The notes beneath the pieces were generated by a model, which was given only the letters and a program-made list of their open reading frames with translations, made no database searches and was not told the origin of the DNA. From Marinobacterium jannaschii DSM 6295 (GTDB taxonomy: Bacteria; Pseudomonadota; Gammaproteobacteria; Pseudomonadales; Balneatricaceae), in assembly GCF_000620085.1 (NCBI RefSeq), contig NZ_JHVJ01000019.1, forward strand, positions 1 to 64,000: DNA of 64,000 nt, in the 5' to 3' direction. Positions 34,229-42,580 of this stretch are shown piece by piece. A program made the position numbers and the translations under genes. The stretch's first letter is position 1. The number at the start of each line of letters is the position of its first letter.

Positions 34229-34600
34229 TTACGCCGCGATCTCCGCCGCATCACGGATTTCTGCGGCATCATAGTTTTCCGGTTCATCGGAGTAAACACA
34301 GACATTCCACTTCGCCGCCAGGCCGTCTTCCGCCACACACTGGGTTTCGAAGAATTGCTGGATCTCCCGACGCTGGCAGTGCGCTTCAAACGCCGCCATA
34401 TCCTGCCAGATCTCATTGAAGACGATCGGATAGCTTTCACCTTCAGCAAAGGGACTGGCAATCTGGCGGGTAACCAGATACTGCAAACATCCGTCTTCAC
34501 GCTGAGTATTCGGCTCCAGCGCCTGCAGTACCGCAAACAACTCCGCTTCCTTACCCGGCTTTGGCAGAAACTGCGCTACACAATAGACTTTCTTCGACAT
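34229..34600 (-). CDS. Antibiotic biosynthesis monooxygenase-like protein
   Basis: The 123-residue protein has an ABM ferredoxin-like fold (residues 4-95: VAQFLPKPGKEAELFAVLQAL, then CLQYLVTRQ and PIVFNEIWQDMAAFEAH). YgiN-type members are small quinol- or heme-linked oxygenases in the cytoplasm. The start at 34600 has GGGG upstream. The tail after residue 100 is rich in Ala and acidic residues (AAEIRDAAEIAA). The substrate is unknown. Confidence 0.83.
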   Translation of the reverse strand: MSKKVYCVAQFLPKPGKEAELFAVLQALEPNTQREDGCLQYLVTRQIASPFAEGESYPIVFNEIWQDMAAFEAHCQRREIQQFFETQCVAEDGLAAKWNVCVYSDEPENYDAAEIRDAAEIAA

Positions 34601-34841
34601 GGGATACCCCGAGAACAATGCATGCCGGTACAACCAGAGCGGCTAGCTATCACCGGTCACGCCATAGAGAAAAGTTGCCCCCCAGGACAGCGCCGCAGCG
34701 GCGCATTGTAGAGAAGAGGCGCCAGCAATGCTATCTGCGCCGGAGCCGGAGCTAGGACTGGGACCGGCGCTACGGAACAACCGCGATAAAAAACCGGGCC
34801 TGAATAGAGGCCCGGTGATTCAGGTCTGCGAGACCGTTCCC

Positions 34842-36257
34842 TTAGCCCAGTTCGTTCTGGGTGATCGGGAAGCCCATCTTCTCCACCATACGGATCCAGG
34901 GGATACGCCAGCCGCCCTTCTCATCCATGGTATCCAGCGCATACATGGTGATCTTGGCGCCAATCCAGCGAAACGGCTCCGGCGGAATGTAGTTCGGCTT
35001 GGTAGTGGCGAACTTCAGGCGGGTTTCCGGGATATCATCGCCATCGAGGATCGCCAGGCCGATACGGGAGCCAAACCGGGTCGCCGTCACCCCAAATCCG
35101 GAGTAGCCACCGGCGTAGACCATATCGCCATCATGGTAGCTCTGGTAGTGCACGGCCATACGGGTGGTCAGGCCGATCGGGCCGCTCCAGGCATGGGAGA
35201 ATCTGATATCTTTCAGGGTCGGGAAAGTGGCATAGAAATTCTTCACCAGATTGAGGAAGTTATCTGCCGACTTGTCCGCCTTGGGATCGGTATTGTTGTT
35301 GAAGAAATAGCCCAGACGGCCACCAAACAGGATTCGGTTGTCGGCGGTCAGGCGCATATAGTTGAGCTGGGTACGGGTATCGTAGACACCCTGACGGTTC
35401 TTCCAGCCGATGGTCGCCAGCTGTTCGTCGCTCAGAGGCTCGGTGACAACGATGCGATCGCGGATCGCAGCCACCCGGTTTTTGATCTTCTTACTACCCG
35501 CAGCGAAGGCATTGGTTGCCAGCAGTACCTTATTGGCCCTGACGGAACCTTCCGGCGTTTTTACCAGCACGCCCGGCTTGAGGTGGGTAGAATCTTGCAG
35601 CGGCGTATACTCGAAGATACGGACGCCGAGATCGGTGGCGATCCGTTTCAGGCCCCAGGCCAGCTTGGCCGGGTGCACGGTGCCGCTGCGCTGCTTCGAC
35701 CAGAGACCACCGTCAAACAGCGGCGAGTTAATCTCAGCCTTAACTTCATCGGCATCCAGCATATGGGCATCATGGCCATGTGCGCTGTAAAGCTTGTGCT
35801 CGCGTTCAAGGTCAGGAATCCCCTCTTTACCGACAGCTACGGTCAGCTCGCCGCCCCATTCGATATCACAATCGATGTTGTACTTCTCAATGGTGGCCCG
35901 AAAGCCATCCATATTCTCTTTGCCCAGTGTTTCCAGCGCGTCGATATCTTCCGGGAAGAAGCGCTGAGCGTTCTCGAGGCCGTGCACCACTGACGCCGAC
36001 AGAATCGCCGCCGGACGGCCTGAAGCACCAATGGCCACACACTGGGATTCGATAATCACCACATCACGCTGCGGGTTCTGTTCCTTAGCATGGATCGCCG
36101 CCCAGAGGCCGGTGAAGCCTGCGCCAACGATCAGCAGGTCACACTGAATATCCTCCTGCAATGCGGGTTCCGGTTCAGGCGCGTCCTTGTGATCCAACCA
36201 GTAGGGAAAGAATTTGGTTTTCAGAAGTGCCTTGCGGGCCTGTTCGATCGAGCTCAT
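34842..36257 (-). CDS. FAD-dependent oxidoreductase, PuuB/OrdL-like
   Basis: The 471-residue DAO-family flavoenzyme has GAGFTGLWAA (about 46-55) and the FAD segment GASGRPAAILS, which in PuuB relatives reads GASGRNGG. It is most like gamma-glutamylputrescine oxidoreductase and related amine oxidases. It is divergent from an aldehyde dehydrogenase gene; two TACCC/GGGTA operators lie in the 268-bp gap. The set suggests oxidation of an amine to an aldehyde, then an acid. Confidence 0.85.
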   Translation of the reverse strand: MSSIEQARKALLKTKFFPYWLDHKDAPEPEPALQEDIQCDLLIVGAGFTGLWAAIHAKEQNPQRDVVIIESQCVAIGASGRPAAILSASVVHGLENAQRFFPEDIDALETLGKENMDGFRATIEKYNIDCDIEWGGELTVAVGKEGIPDLEREHKLYSAHGHDAHMLDADEVKAEINSPLFDGGLWSKQRSGTVHPAKLAWGLKRIATDLGVRIFEYTPLQDSTHLKPGVLVKTPEGSVRANKVLLATNAFAAGSKKIKNRVAAIRDRIVVTEPLSDEQLATIGWKNRQGVYDTRTQLNYMRLTADNRILFGGRLGYFFNNNTDPKADKSADNFLNLVKNFYATFPTLKDIRFSHAWSGPIGLTTRMAVHYQSYHDGDMVYAGGYSGFGVTATRFGSRIGLAILDGDDIPETRLKFATTKPNYIPPEPFRWIGAKITMYALDTMDEKGGWRIPWIRMVEKMGFPITQNELG

Positions 36258-36367
36258 GGGAGTTACCTGTCGCTATTCTTATTTAGCGCACCGACCTGCG
36301 GATCAATAACCTGCCCTCAGGAGTGCTTTATGGTTATTACTATCCCGCGCACAACCCCGCTGCGGTA

Positions 36368-36384
36368 TACCCTGTTTTGGGGTA
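36368..36384. promoter_or_regulatory. TACCC-N7-GGGTA operator, copy 1
   Basis: TACCC-TGTTTTG-GGGTA lies between the divergent oxidoreductase and aldehyde dehydrogenase genes. The same half-sites with the same 7-base spacer occur before the permease (38062-38078) and LuxR (40748-40764) genes. Confidence 0.7.
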
Positions 36385-36397
36385 CCAGGGGTCAGGG

Positions 36398-36414
36398 CCT
36401 ACCTGATCAGGGTA
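36398..36414. promoter_or_regulatory. TACCC/GGGTA operator, copy 2 (weaker)
   Basis: CCTGATCAGGGTATACCGCC shares CCTGA-CAGGGTATACCGCC with the permease site. Its left half is degenerate (CCTAC). It lies 30 bases from copy 1, close to three helical turns. Confidence 0.55.
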
Positions 36415-36525
36415 TACCGCCCTCCCGCACACCCGGCCTAGACTCGTGAGCACCATAACAACAGCAATGCCGGGCAGTCTCAGGCCTTTGCGGCCCTGAC
36501 ACCTACCCTGTGCGGGACAACAAGC

Positions 36526-37944
36526 ATGAAGATATACGACAAGCTCTATATAGACGGACAGTGGGTGACACCGAATAGCGCCGCGATGATCGATGTGATC
36601 AACCCGGCAACCGAGGAGATCGCCGGTCGCACTGCGCTGGCCGATGCAACGGACGTGGATATGGCGGTGCTGGCTGCACGCCGCGCCTTCGACAGCTGGT
36701 CCCGCACCAGCGCGACCGAACGCGCCGGCTATATCAGTCGCCTGGCCGAGGCCCTGAGCCAGCGCGCCGATGAGATGGTCGACACCATCACCACCGAAAT
36801 GGGCACCACCCTGGCCTTCTCCCGCGAGGTTCAGGTGGAAGACCCGATCGATGCCCTGGCCAAGCATGCTGAGCGCTGCGCCCTGCTGGATGAGCAGATC
36901 GAGATCGGCAATGCTACCGCTATCCGCGAGCCGGTCGGCGTCTGCGCCTTTATTAATCCCTGGAACTATCCACTGCACCAGATGATCGGCAAAGTCGCAC
37001 CGGCCCTGGCGGCAGGCTGCACGATGGTGGTAAAACCCAGCGAGATGACACCGCTGCACGCCTTCCTGCTGGCCGAGGCGATCGATGAGATCGGTCTGCC
37101 AGCCGGGGTCTTTAACCTGGTCAACGGCAATGGGCCTGAGGTAGGCGAGCCGCTGTGCAGCCACCCGCAAGTGGATATGGTCTCCTTTACCGGCTCCACC
37201 CGCGCCGGGGTACTGATCTCCCAGGCGGCGGCTCCGACCATCAAACGGGTCTGTCTGGAGCTGGGCGGTAAGTCGCCGTTCCTGATCTGTGAGGATGCCG
37301 ACTTGAGCAAGGCAGTACCGCTGGGTGTCGATGATGTGATGCTTAACAGCGGCCAGACCTGCACCGCCCTGACCCGGATGCTGGTGCCTGCCTCCCGCTA
37401 TGAAGAAGCGGTAGAGATCGCCCGCGAATACACCGAGTCACTCAAAGTGGGCGATCCGCGCGACGCCGACAGCTTCCTCGGCCCGCTGGCCTCCGCAGTG
37501 CAACTGAAGAATGTCCAGCGCTATATCGGCATCGGCCTCAAGGAAGGCGCACGTCTTGTGACCGGCGGCCTGGATCGCCCTGAAGGGCTGGAGAAAGGCT
37601 ACTACCAGCGCCCCACGATCTTTGCCGATGTCGATAACAGCATGACCATCGCCCGCGAAGAGATCTTCGGCCCGGTACTCTGCATCATCCCCTACCAGAA
37701 TGAAGCCGAGGCGCTGCAGATCGCCAACGATACCCCCTACGGCCTGGCGGCCCGGGTCTGGTCAGAAGACAAGACCCACGCCGAAAACCTGGCACGCCAG
37801 ATCCGCGCCGGACAGGTCTATATCAATGACGGTTTCTGGAACAACGAAGCCCCCTTCGGCGGCTACAAGCAGTCCGGCAATGGCCGTGAACTGGGCAATT
37901 TCGGCGTCGAAGAATTTTTCGAGACCAAAGCCCTGATTCGCTAA
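36526..37944 (+). CDS. Aldehyde dehydrogenase
   Basis: The 472-residue NAD(P)-dependent aldehyde dehydrogenase has NPWNYP (144-149), the general base Glu245 in LELGGK and the catalytic Cys279 in SGQTCTA. It most likely oxidises the aldehyde made by the divergent FAD oxidoreductase, for example an aminobutyraldehyde. GGGA precedes the start. A terminator at 38021-38045 ends the gene. It is clearly different from the dehydrogenase at 9852-11369. Confidence 0.9.
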   Translation: MKIYDKLYIDGQWVTPNSAAMIDVINPATEEIAGRTALADATDVDMAVLAARRAFDSWSRTSATERAGYISRLAEALSQRADEMVDTITTEMGTTLAFSREVQVEDPIDALAKHAERCALLDEQIEIGNATAIREPVGVCAFINPWNYPLHQMIGKVAPALAAGCTMVVKPSEMTPLHAFLLAEAIDEIGLPAGVFNLVNGNGPEVGEPLCSHPQVDMVSFTGSTRAGVLISQAAAPTIKRVCLELGGKSPFLICEDADLSKAVPLGVDDVMLNSGQTCTALTRMLVPASRYEEAVEIAREYTESLKVGDPRDADSFLGPLASAVQLKNVQRYIGIGLKEGARLVTGGLDRPEGLEKGYYQRPTIFADVDNSMTIAREEIFGPVLCIIPYQNEAEALQIANDTPYGLAARVWSEDKTHAENLARQIRAGQVYINDGFWNNEAPFGGYKQSGNGRELGNFGVEEFFETKALIR

Positions 37945-38020
37945 CACGGCTCCGCTAAGCCTGTTTCTCAGAATCAGGTCCGCACCGCTATCCGATTTAT
38001 TAGCAGTTCCGGTGGTTTTC

Positions 38021-38045
38021 GCGGGAGTACCCTCCCGCCTTTTTT
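38021..38045 (+). terminator. Terminator of aldehyde dehydrogenase gene
   Basis: GCGGGAG-TACC-CTCCCGC is a perfect 7-bp stem, followed by C and six T. Confidence 0.85.
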
Positions 38046-38061
38046 CCTGTGCCGGAGCCAG

Positions 38062-38078
38062 TACCCCTGAACAGGGTA
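38062..38078. promoter_or_regulatory. TACCC-N7-GGGTA operator, copy 3
   Basis: TACCC-CTGAACA-GGGTA, followed by TACCGCCC, lies 121 bases before the permease start. The right side is nearly identical to copy 2. Confidence 0.7.
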
Positions 38079-38198
38079 TACCGCCCATGACGAGCGGGTA
38101 GCACACTGATAAAACGCGCATTCCGCAGCCATACTGTCTAACAGGGAGGGTAGGCAACGCTGCTGCGCATCAATAACAACAATAATCAGAGATAGAAT

Positions 38199-39617
38199 AT
38201 GAGCACTCCCAACAGCCATAATAAAACTCTAACAACGACTGACGTCACCCTCTATACGGTCTCCGCGATCCTGCTGGTCGACCAGATCGCCATGTCCGCT
38301 GCGGTGGGCCCATCCGCTATCTTCTGGTGGATTGTGGTACTGGCAATCTTCTTTATCCCCAATACCCTGATTACCGCCGAGCTGGGTACTGCCTACCCAC
38401 AGCAGGGCGGCATCTACGCCTGGATTCGCGATGCCTTCGGCACCCGCTGGGGCGCCCGTATTACCTGGCTCTACTGGATTAATATCGCCCTCTGGATGCC
38501 GGCGGTCTATATCATGTTCGCCGGTATCTACAGCGCCCTGTTTGCCCCCGAGATGAGTCTCTGGAGCCAGATCGGCCTGGGCGTGGCGCTTTGCTTCCTG
38601 ACCGGCTGGGCCAACTGCATTTCACTGGATAAGAGCAAGTGGATTCCCAACCTGGGCACCCCGGTCAAGTTCCTGATCATCATGACGCTGGGTATTGCCG
38701 GCCTGATGTACGGCCTGAAAAACGGCTTTGCCAACGATTTCGGTTTCAGTCAGGCACTGGACAACCTGGATGAGGGCCTGGCCTTTATTCCGGTGATCGT
38801 TTACGGCTGCCTGGGTGTCGAGCTGATCTGCGCCGAGAGTGACGAGATCCGTAATCCGAAGAAAGCGATCCCGCGTGCCATGATGATTGCCGGCCTGATG
38901 ACCGCGGCGCTCTATATCTTTGGTACCGCTGGCGTGCTGGCGGCAGTGCCGGCTGAAGATATCGATATGATCGATATCCTGGCCGTAACCCTGAAAGAGC
39001 TGTTTGGCGGTAGCGAGCTGGGTAACAGCTTCGCACTGGTGATCGGTGGCCTGACCCTGTTTACCCTGTTCTCCACCATGGTGACCTGGACCCTGGGCGG
39101 CAACCGCGCCGTGGCCGAAGCAGCCGACGAGAAAGAGATGCCGGCCGTATTTGGCCTGAGTCATCCAAAGCATAAAGCGCCAATCGGTGCCGCGATGCTG
39201 ACCAGCCTGATCAGTGCCGCCATCATGGTGCTGTATGGTTTTATGGCCAACAACGCCGAAGAGCTGTTCTGGACCTTGTTCTCCTTCAGCGCCATCATCT
39301 TCCTGATGCCTTACATCGGTATGCACTTCGCCTTTATCAAGCTGCGCGCCACCGACAGTCAGACACCACGCCCGTTCCGGGTGCCAGGCGGCGCCCTGAC
39401 CGGCCTGCTGCTGTCATTGCTCTGCATCGCGGTACTGGCACTGGCGATCCTGCTGTTCTTCTGGGTACCGGGCGAACCACTGGATCTGGTGCTGCTGGCG
39501 CAGGTTGGCGGCGGCGTGCTGGGCACCCTGGTCGTCGGCGAGATTCTGGTACGCCGGGGCGAAAGACTGAAACGACAGGCACAGCAGAAACTGCGCACGA
39601 CTGAAGGCTCGGCCTGA
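38199..39617 (+). CDS. APC family amino acid/amine permease
   Basis: The 472-residue inner-membrane protein has about twelve predicted helices. APC-family features include the helix-1 region TVSAILLVDQIAMSAAVGPS and GCLGVELICAESDEIRNPKKAIPRA mid-protein (positions about 205-230). It probably takes up the amine or amino acid that the neighbouring oxidoreductase and dehydrogenase consume. A TACCC-N7-GGGTA operator lies upstream, and a terminator follows. Confidence 0.87.
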   Translation: MSTPNSHNKTLTTTDVTLYTVSAILLVDQIAMSAAVGPSAIFWWIVVLAIFFIPNTLITAELGTAYPQQGGIYAWIRDAFGTRWGARITWLYWINIALWMPAVYIMFAGIYSALFAPEMSLWSQIGLGVALCFLTGWANCISLDKSKWIPNLGTPVKFLIIMTLGIAGLMYGLKNGFANDFGFSQALDNLDEGLAFIPVIVYGCLGVELICAESDEIRNPKKAIPRAMMIAGLMTAALYIFGTAGVLAAVPAEDIDMIDILAVTLKELFGGSELGNSFALVIGGLTLFTLFSTMVTWTLGGNRAVAEAADEKEMPAVFGLSHPKHKAPIGAAMLTSLISAAIMVLYGFMANNAEELFWTLFSFSAIIFLMPYIGMHFAFIKLRATDSQTPRPFRVPGGALTGLLLSLLCIAVLALAILLFFWVPGEPLDLVLLAQVGGGVLGTLVVGEILVRRGERLKRQAQQKLRTTEGSA

Positions 39618-39691
39618 TAGCACAGCTTTAAACAAACTGAAGGCGCGCTGTAACAGAGCTGTTCTAGACTTCGCACCTCACGCCTACACCC

Positions 39692-39729
39692 AAAAAAGCC
39701 CCCGGCCTGTCTCAGCCGGGGGCTTTCTG
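39692..39729. terminator. Bidirectional terminator
   Basis: AAAGCCCCCGGC and GCCGGGGGCTTT form a 12-bp stem between the convergent permease and LuxR genes, with A- and T-rich flanks. Confidence 0.83.
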
Positions 39730-39782
39730 TTTCTGCTCGCCCAATACTGCAACAGGCCCCCTTCAGGACCCTCGTAAGCCGC

Positions 39783-40652
39783 TTACTTCTGACTGTCGCC
39801 CTGCTGCATATAACTCGCCAGCGGGTCCTGCTCCAGATCCCCACTGGCGTTGGACAACGCAGCGATAAACAGTGAGAACAGCTCTGACTGGGATGAAATA
39901 TCCAGCTTGGCGTACATATTCTTGCGGTGCATCTGCACCGTATCCGGTGAGATCCCCAGCTTCTGTGCCGCCGATTTGGAAGAGTGTCCCTTCAGCAACA
40001 GGTGCGCCACCTCTCGCTCACGGTCGGTCAGCATGGAGGCGCCGAAACGGTTAAAAGCCGACTCGATCTGGGTACGCATGCGTCCTTCCGATCCATCCGG
40101 AATCTCCTTGGCCTCCCAGACGCTGTGCCAGTAGCGATCCAGCACGGATTGCACCACCGGGTTCATCAGGCGAAACAGCGCCAGCTCATCGCCAGAGAAG
40201 GTGGGATGGTCATGCTGTCGACCAACGGCAAAGGACAGTTTGACGCCGTCCCTTGGCCCGACGAGGAAGTAGACATCATCCACCAGCGACGTTTCCTGAT
40301 AGTAGGCCCGGTAGTAATCACTTTGGTAGAAATCGTCGGGGGCGATCTCTGACAGATGGAAGACCCCGGTCTCCAGCCCCTCATCCACCGCCAGACAGAG
40401 CGGGTCAAGCAGGTAAGCACCAGAGAAATAGGCATCGATATGCAGTGCCCGCTCCTCTTGCGGAATCCCCAGGTCGTACAGCAGCACCGGCATCTTGTCA
40501 CGCCGCTCCAGCACCAGCATCACCGCCTCTACCTTGACCAACTGGCTAATGGCTTCCACCAGCAGACGCGGCAGGTCTTCATCCTCCAGATGATTAATCA
40601 GCTCTGCGACTGACTGATTCCACTTTCCAAACAAAGAGAGGCTGTTTTCCAT
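39783..40652 (-). CDS. LuxR-type transcriptional regulator
   Basis: The 289-residue protein has a poorly conserved N-terminal sensor region and a C-terminal GerE/LuxR HTH (about 205-265: LTDREREVAHLLLKG and SPDTVQMHRKNMYAKL). No phosphoacceptor receiver domain is visible. GGAGTG lies upstream of the start. It is convergent with the permease gene. Its own promoter holds the TACCC-N7-GGGTA motif found before the other genes of this set, so it probably controls them and itself. The ligand may be an amine or its product (inferred). Confidence 0.87.
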   Translation of the reverse strand: MENSLSLFGKWNQSVAELINHLEDEDLPRLLVEAISQLVKVEAVMLVLERRDKMPVLLYDLGIPQEERALHIDAYFSGAYLLDPLCLAVDEGLETGVFHLSEIAPDDFYQSDYYRAYYQETSLVDDVYFLVGPRDGVKLSFAVGRQHDHPTFSGDELALFRLMNPVVQSVLDRYWHSVWEAKEIPDGSEGRMRTQIESAFNRFGASMLTDREREVAHLLLKGHSSKSAAQKLGISPDTVQMHRKNMYAKLDISSQSELFSLFIAALSNASGDLEQDPLASYMQQGDSQK

Positions 40653-40985
40653 ACGGAGTCACTCCAGAGGCTAAGGCCCGGCTTCAGGAGAAGCGGTGCC
40701 GATTAGGTGAACCTTCCAAGTATCCGGATATCATGCGGGAGGGGAAATACCCTGACTAAGGGTATAGACCCCGCCGTTTAAAATATGCGCCCGCGCGGCT
40801 GTTCCTGCCAGAAAAACTAACAATCAATCGAGCTGGCCCGGCGAAAGCCCCTGCCCTGATCTGCGCCGCATCGGTAATCAACTGAATATTCCGGCAAGCG
40901 GGCAACAAAGTATCTGATTAAATTTTACACAGCCATTTTCCGTCATATACTTAATCTCTCTCCTTAGATAACCGGGTGCCGAAAG
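40653..40985. other. Gap between LuxR and flagellin-like genes
   Basis: It holds the TACCC-N7-GGGTA operator at 40748-40764 and the promoters of the two divergent genes. No gene is visible. Confidence 0.5.
40748..40764. promoter_or_regulatory. TACCC-N7-GGGTA operator, copy 4
   Basis: TACCC-TGACTAA-GGGTA lies 96 bases before the LuxR start, which suggests autoregulation. Confidence 0.7.
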
Positions 40986-41774
40986 ATGGAACTTCAGCCT
41001 GCCTCAGTCGCCAATCTCGCCAGCTCTGCCCTCTCCAGCAATCGTCTGGCTGATGCCAGCGAACAGATTGCCACTGGCTCACGTATCAACAGCGCCGCTG
41101 ACGACCCATCCGGTATTCAGATCTCTATCGGAATAACCCGCGATATCAACGAAAATACCGTCGGACTACGTAACCTGCTGGACGGCACATCCCTGACCGA
41201 ATCGGCTATCAGCGGAATCTCGCAAATCAGCGAATCGATATTACAACTGCGAGAACTTTCACTGCAGGCACAGAATGGCACCCTGAATGACTCCGACCGC
41301 CAGGCACTCAAGGACCAGGCGGACCAGCTGCTGGCGCAGATCAGGGACAGTATCGATCAGACCCGCTTTAACGGCCGCTCGCTGTTGAATGAGGAAGGCA
41401 GCATCGGCATTCAGGCCGGAGAAAGCAGGACAGAGATCGACACCCCGGACCTGCTCAGCTCGCTGGGTGATCAGGGGCTGTTCTCACTGGATATCTCCTC
41501 ACCTGAGGCCCTGGAAAGCCTCGATGGCAGCCTCGACCTGCTTAACCAGTCTGCCGGTAGTTTCGCCGCCAGCCAGAGCCAGCTCGACAGCAATGTCCGC
41601 AGCCTCAGCGACGCCTCAGTCAGCGAAGAAGCCGCCCGCTCCCGGATCAGCGACGCCGACCTCGCCAAGGCGATCTCGGAACAGAGCCGCGAACTGCTGC
41701 AACGTGACGTCAACATCACCCTGCAGGCACAGGCCAACGCGGGCCGCAGCGATATACTGGCACTGCTGGGCTGA
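40986..41774 (+). CDS. Flagellin-like protein (orphan)
   Basis: The 262-residue protein has a flagellin-type N-terminal helical domain (LASEQIATGSRINSAADDPS-like pattern at about 24-44, then LRNLLDGTSLTESAISGI) and a C-terminal flagellin domain (about 215-262, SRISDADLAKAISEQSRELL, ending LALLG). The centre is short, so it lacks the outer domains. The start differs from normal flagellin (no MAxxINTN). No flagellar genes are near. It may be a cap- or filament-like variant or a secreted coiled protein. Confidence 0.78.
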   Translation: MELQPASVANLASSALSSNRLADASEQIATGSRINSAADDPSGIQISIGITRDINENTVGLRNLLDGTSLTESAISGISQISESILQLRELSLQAQNGTLNDSDRQALKDQADQLLAQIRDSIDQTRFNGRSLLNEEGSIGIQAGESRTEIDTPDLLSSLGDQGLFSLDISSPEALESLDGSLDLLNQSAGSFAASQSQLDSNVRSLSDASVSEEAARSRISDADLAKAISEQSRELLQRDVNITLQAQANAGRSDILALLG

Positions 41775-41908
41775 AGCCCGGCTTTACCTACCTGATCAGG
41801 TTATTTCTCCAAAACATCGGTTTCTCGATACTCATCTACGATTTCGTGCTTTTTCATCGCACGAAGGCGTAGGTATCCCACCACAAAAACCGATCAAGAG
41901 AGTATTCC

Positions 41909-42259
41909 ATGAGCAGTATTCTAAGAATGACTGAAGCACCAGCCAGTGAATTGATTCCCGCAGATGGCACCAGCGCAGGCAACCCGATGGAGCGCGTATC
42001 CGAACTGTTTGATAGCGAGCAGCATTCAGGTTTCGCGGGCAGTTGGTACTGCAGCCAGGGTCAGATTACGGTCGAAGACTATCCGTTTGATGAAGTCTGC
42101 TTTATTACCGAAGGCAAGGTTGGCATCACCGATCTGGCATCAGGTGAGGAAGAGATTTTTACCGCCGGCCAGGCATTTATCTGTCGTAAAGGTAGCAAGC
42201 TGCAGTGGACCATCTACCAAAACTGCCGCAAGTTCTACGTCGGCATCCCGGCAAACTGA
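41909..42259 (+). CDS. Cupin domain protein (DUF861 type)
   Basis: The 116-residue protein is a single cupin (about 40-112, with DEVCFITEGKVGITD and FICRKGSKLQWTI). This is the (S)-ureidoglycine aminohydrolase-like cupin group often found next to amine oxidoreductases and regulators. It lies near the amine-catabolism set, and a CCTGATCAGG palindrome lies upstream (41791-41800). The function is unknown. Confidence 0.83.
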   Translation: MSSILRMTEAPASELIPADGTSAGNPMERVSELFDSEQHSGFAGSWYCSQGQITVEDYPFDEVCFITEGKVGITDLASGEEEIFTAGQAFICRKGSKLQWTIYQNCRKFYVGIPAN

Positions 42260-42580
42260 TCGTAGATAGCGCTTCACACTGAGGCGCTCATACTTGCCGC
42301 AATGCTGGTTAAACGCCCCGCAGCCTGGATTACGGAACACCACGACAAAGCCCAGCAAGACAGCCCTACTCTTATATAACTTGGCAGGGACTTCCTCCGA
42401 ATACCATCAAACTTCATACCCTGCTCATTCGCCAGCAGAGCGCGCCTCCCACAAAAACCCAACACGCCTCCGCTGCCTAGAAGATCGACGCAAATCCCGA
42501 CACTATTTAGACAAAAAAGGCGCTGCCGGAGTCTGCCTGTAACAGCCTCCAACAGCGCCTTTCCTATTCAACCGTAATCT
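42260..42580. other. Gap with terminator of the guanidinobutyrase-like gene
   Basis: No gene is seen. A minus-strand terminator at 42513-42559 ends the gene to its right. Confidence 0.5.
42513..42559 (-). terminator. Rho-independent terminator (minus strand)
   Basis: GGCGCTG (42519-42525) pairs with CAGCGCC (42553-42559), with further pairing inside. Six A on the plus strand give the T-run on the minus strand. Confidence 0.8.

Noticed and set aside
34728-35993. 421-codon frame opposite the PuuB-like gene
   Set aside because: It is the antisense shadow of a clear FAD oxidoreductase gene and has no family features.
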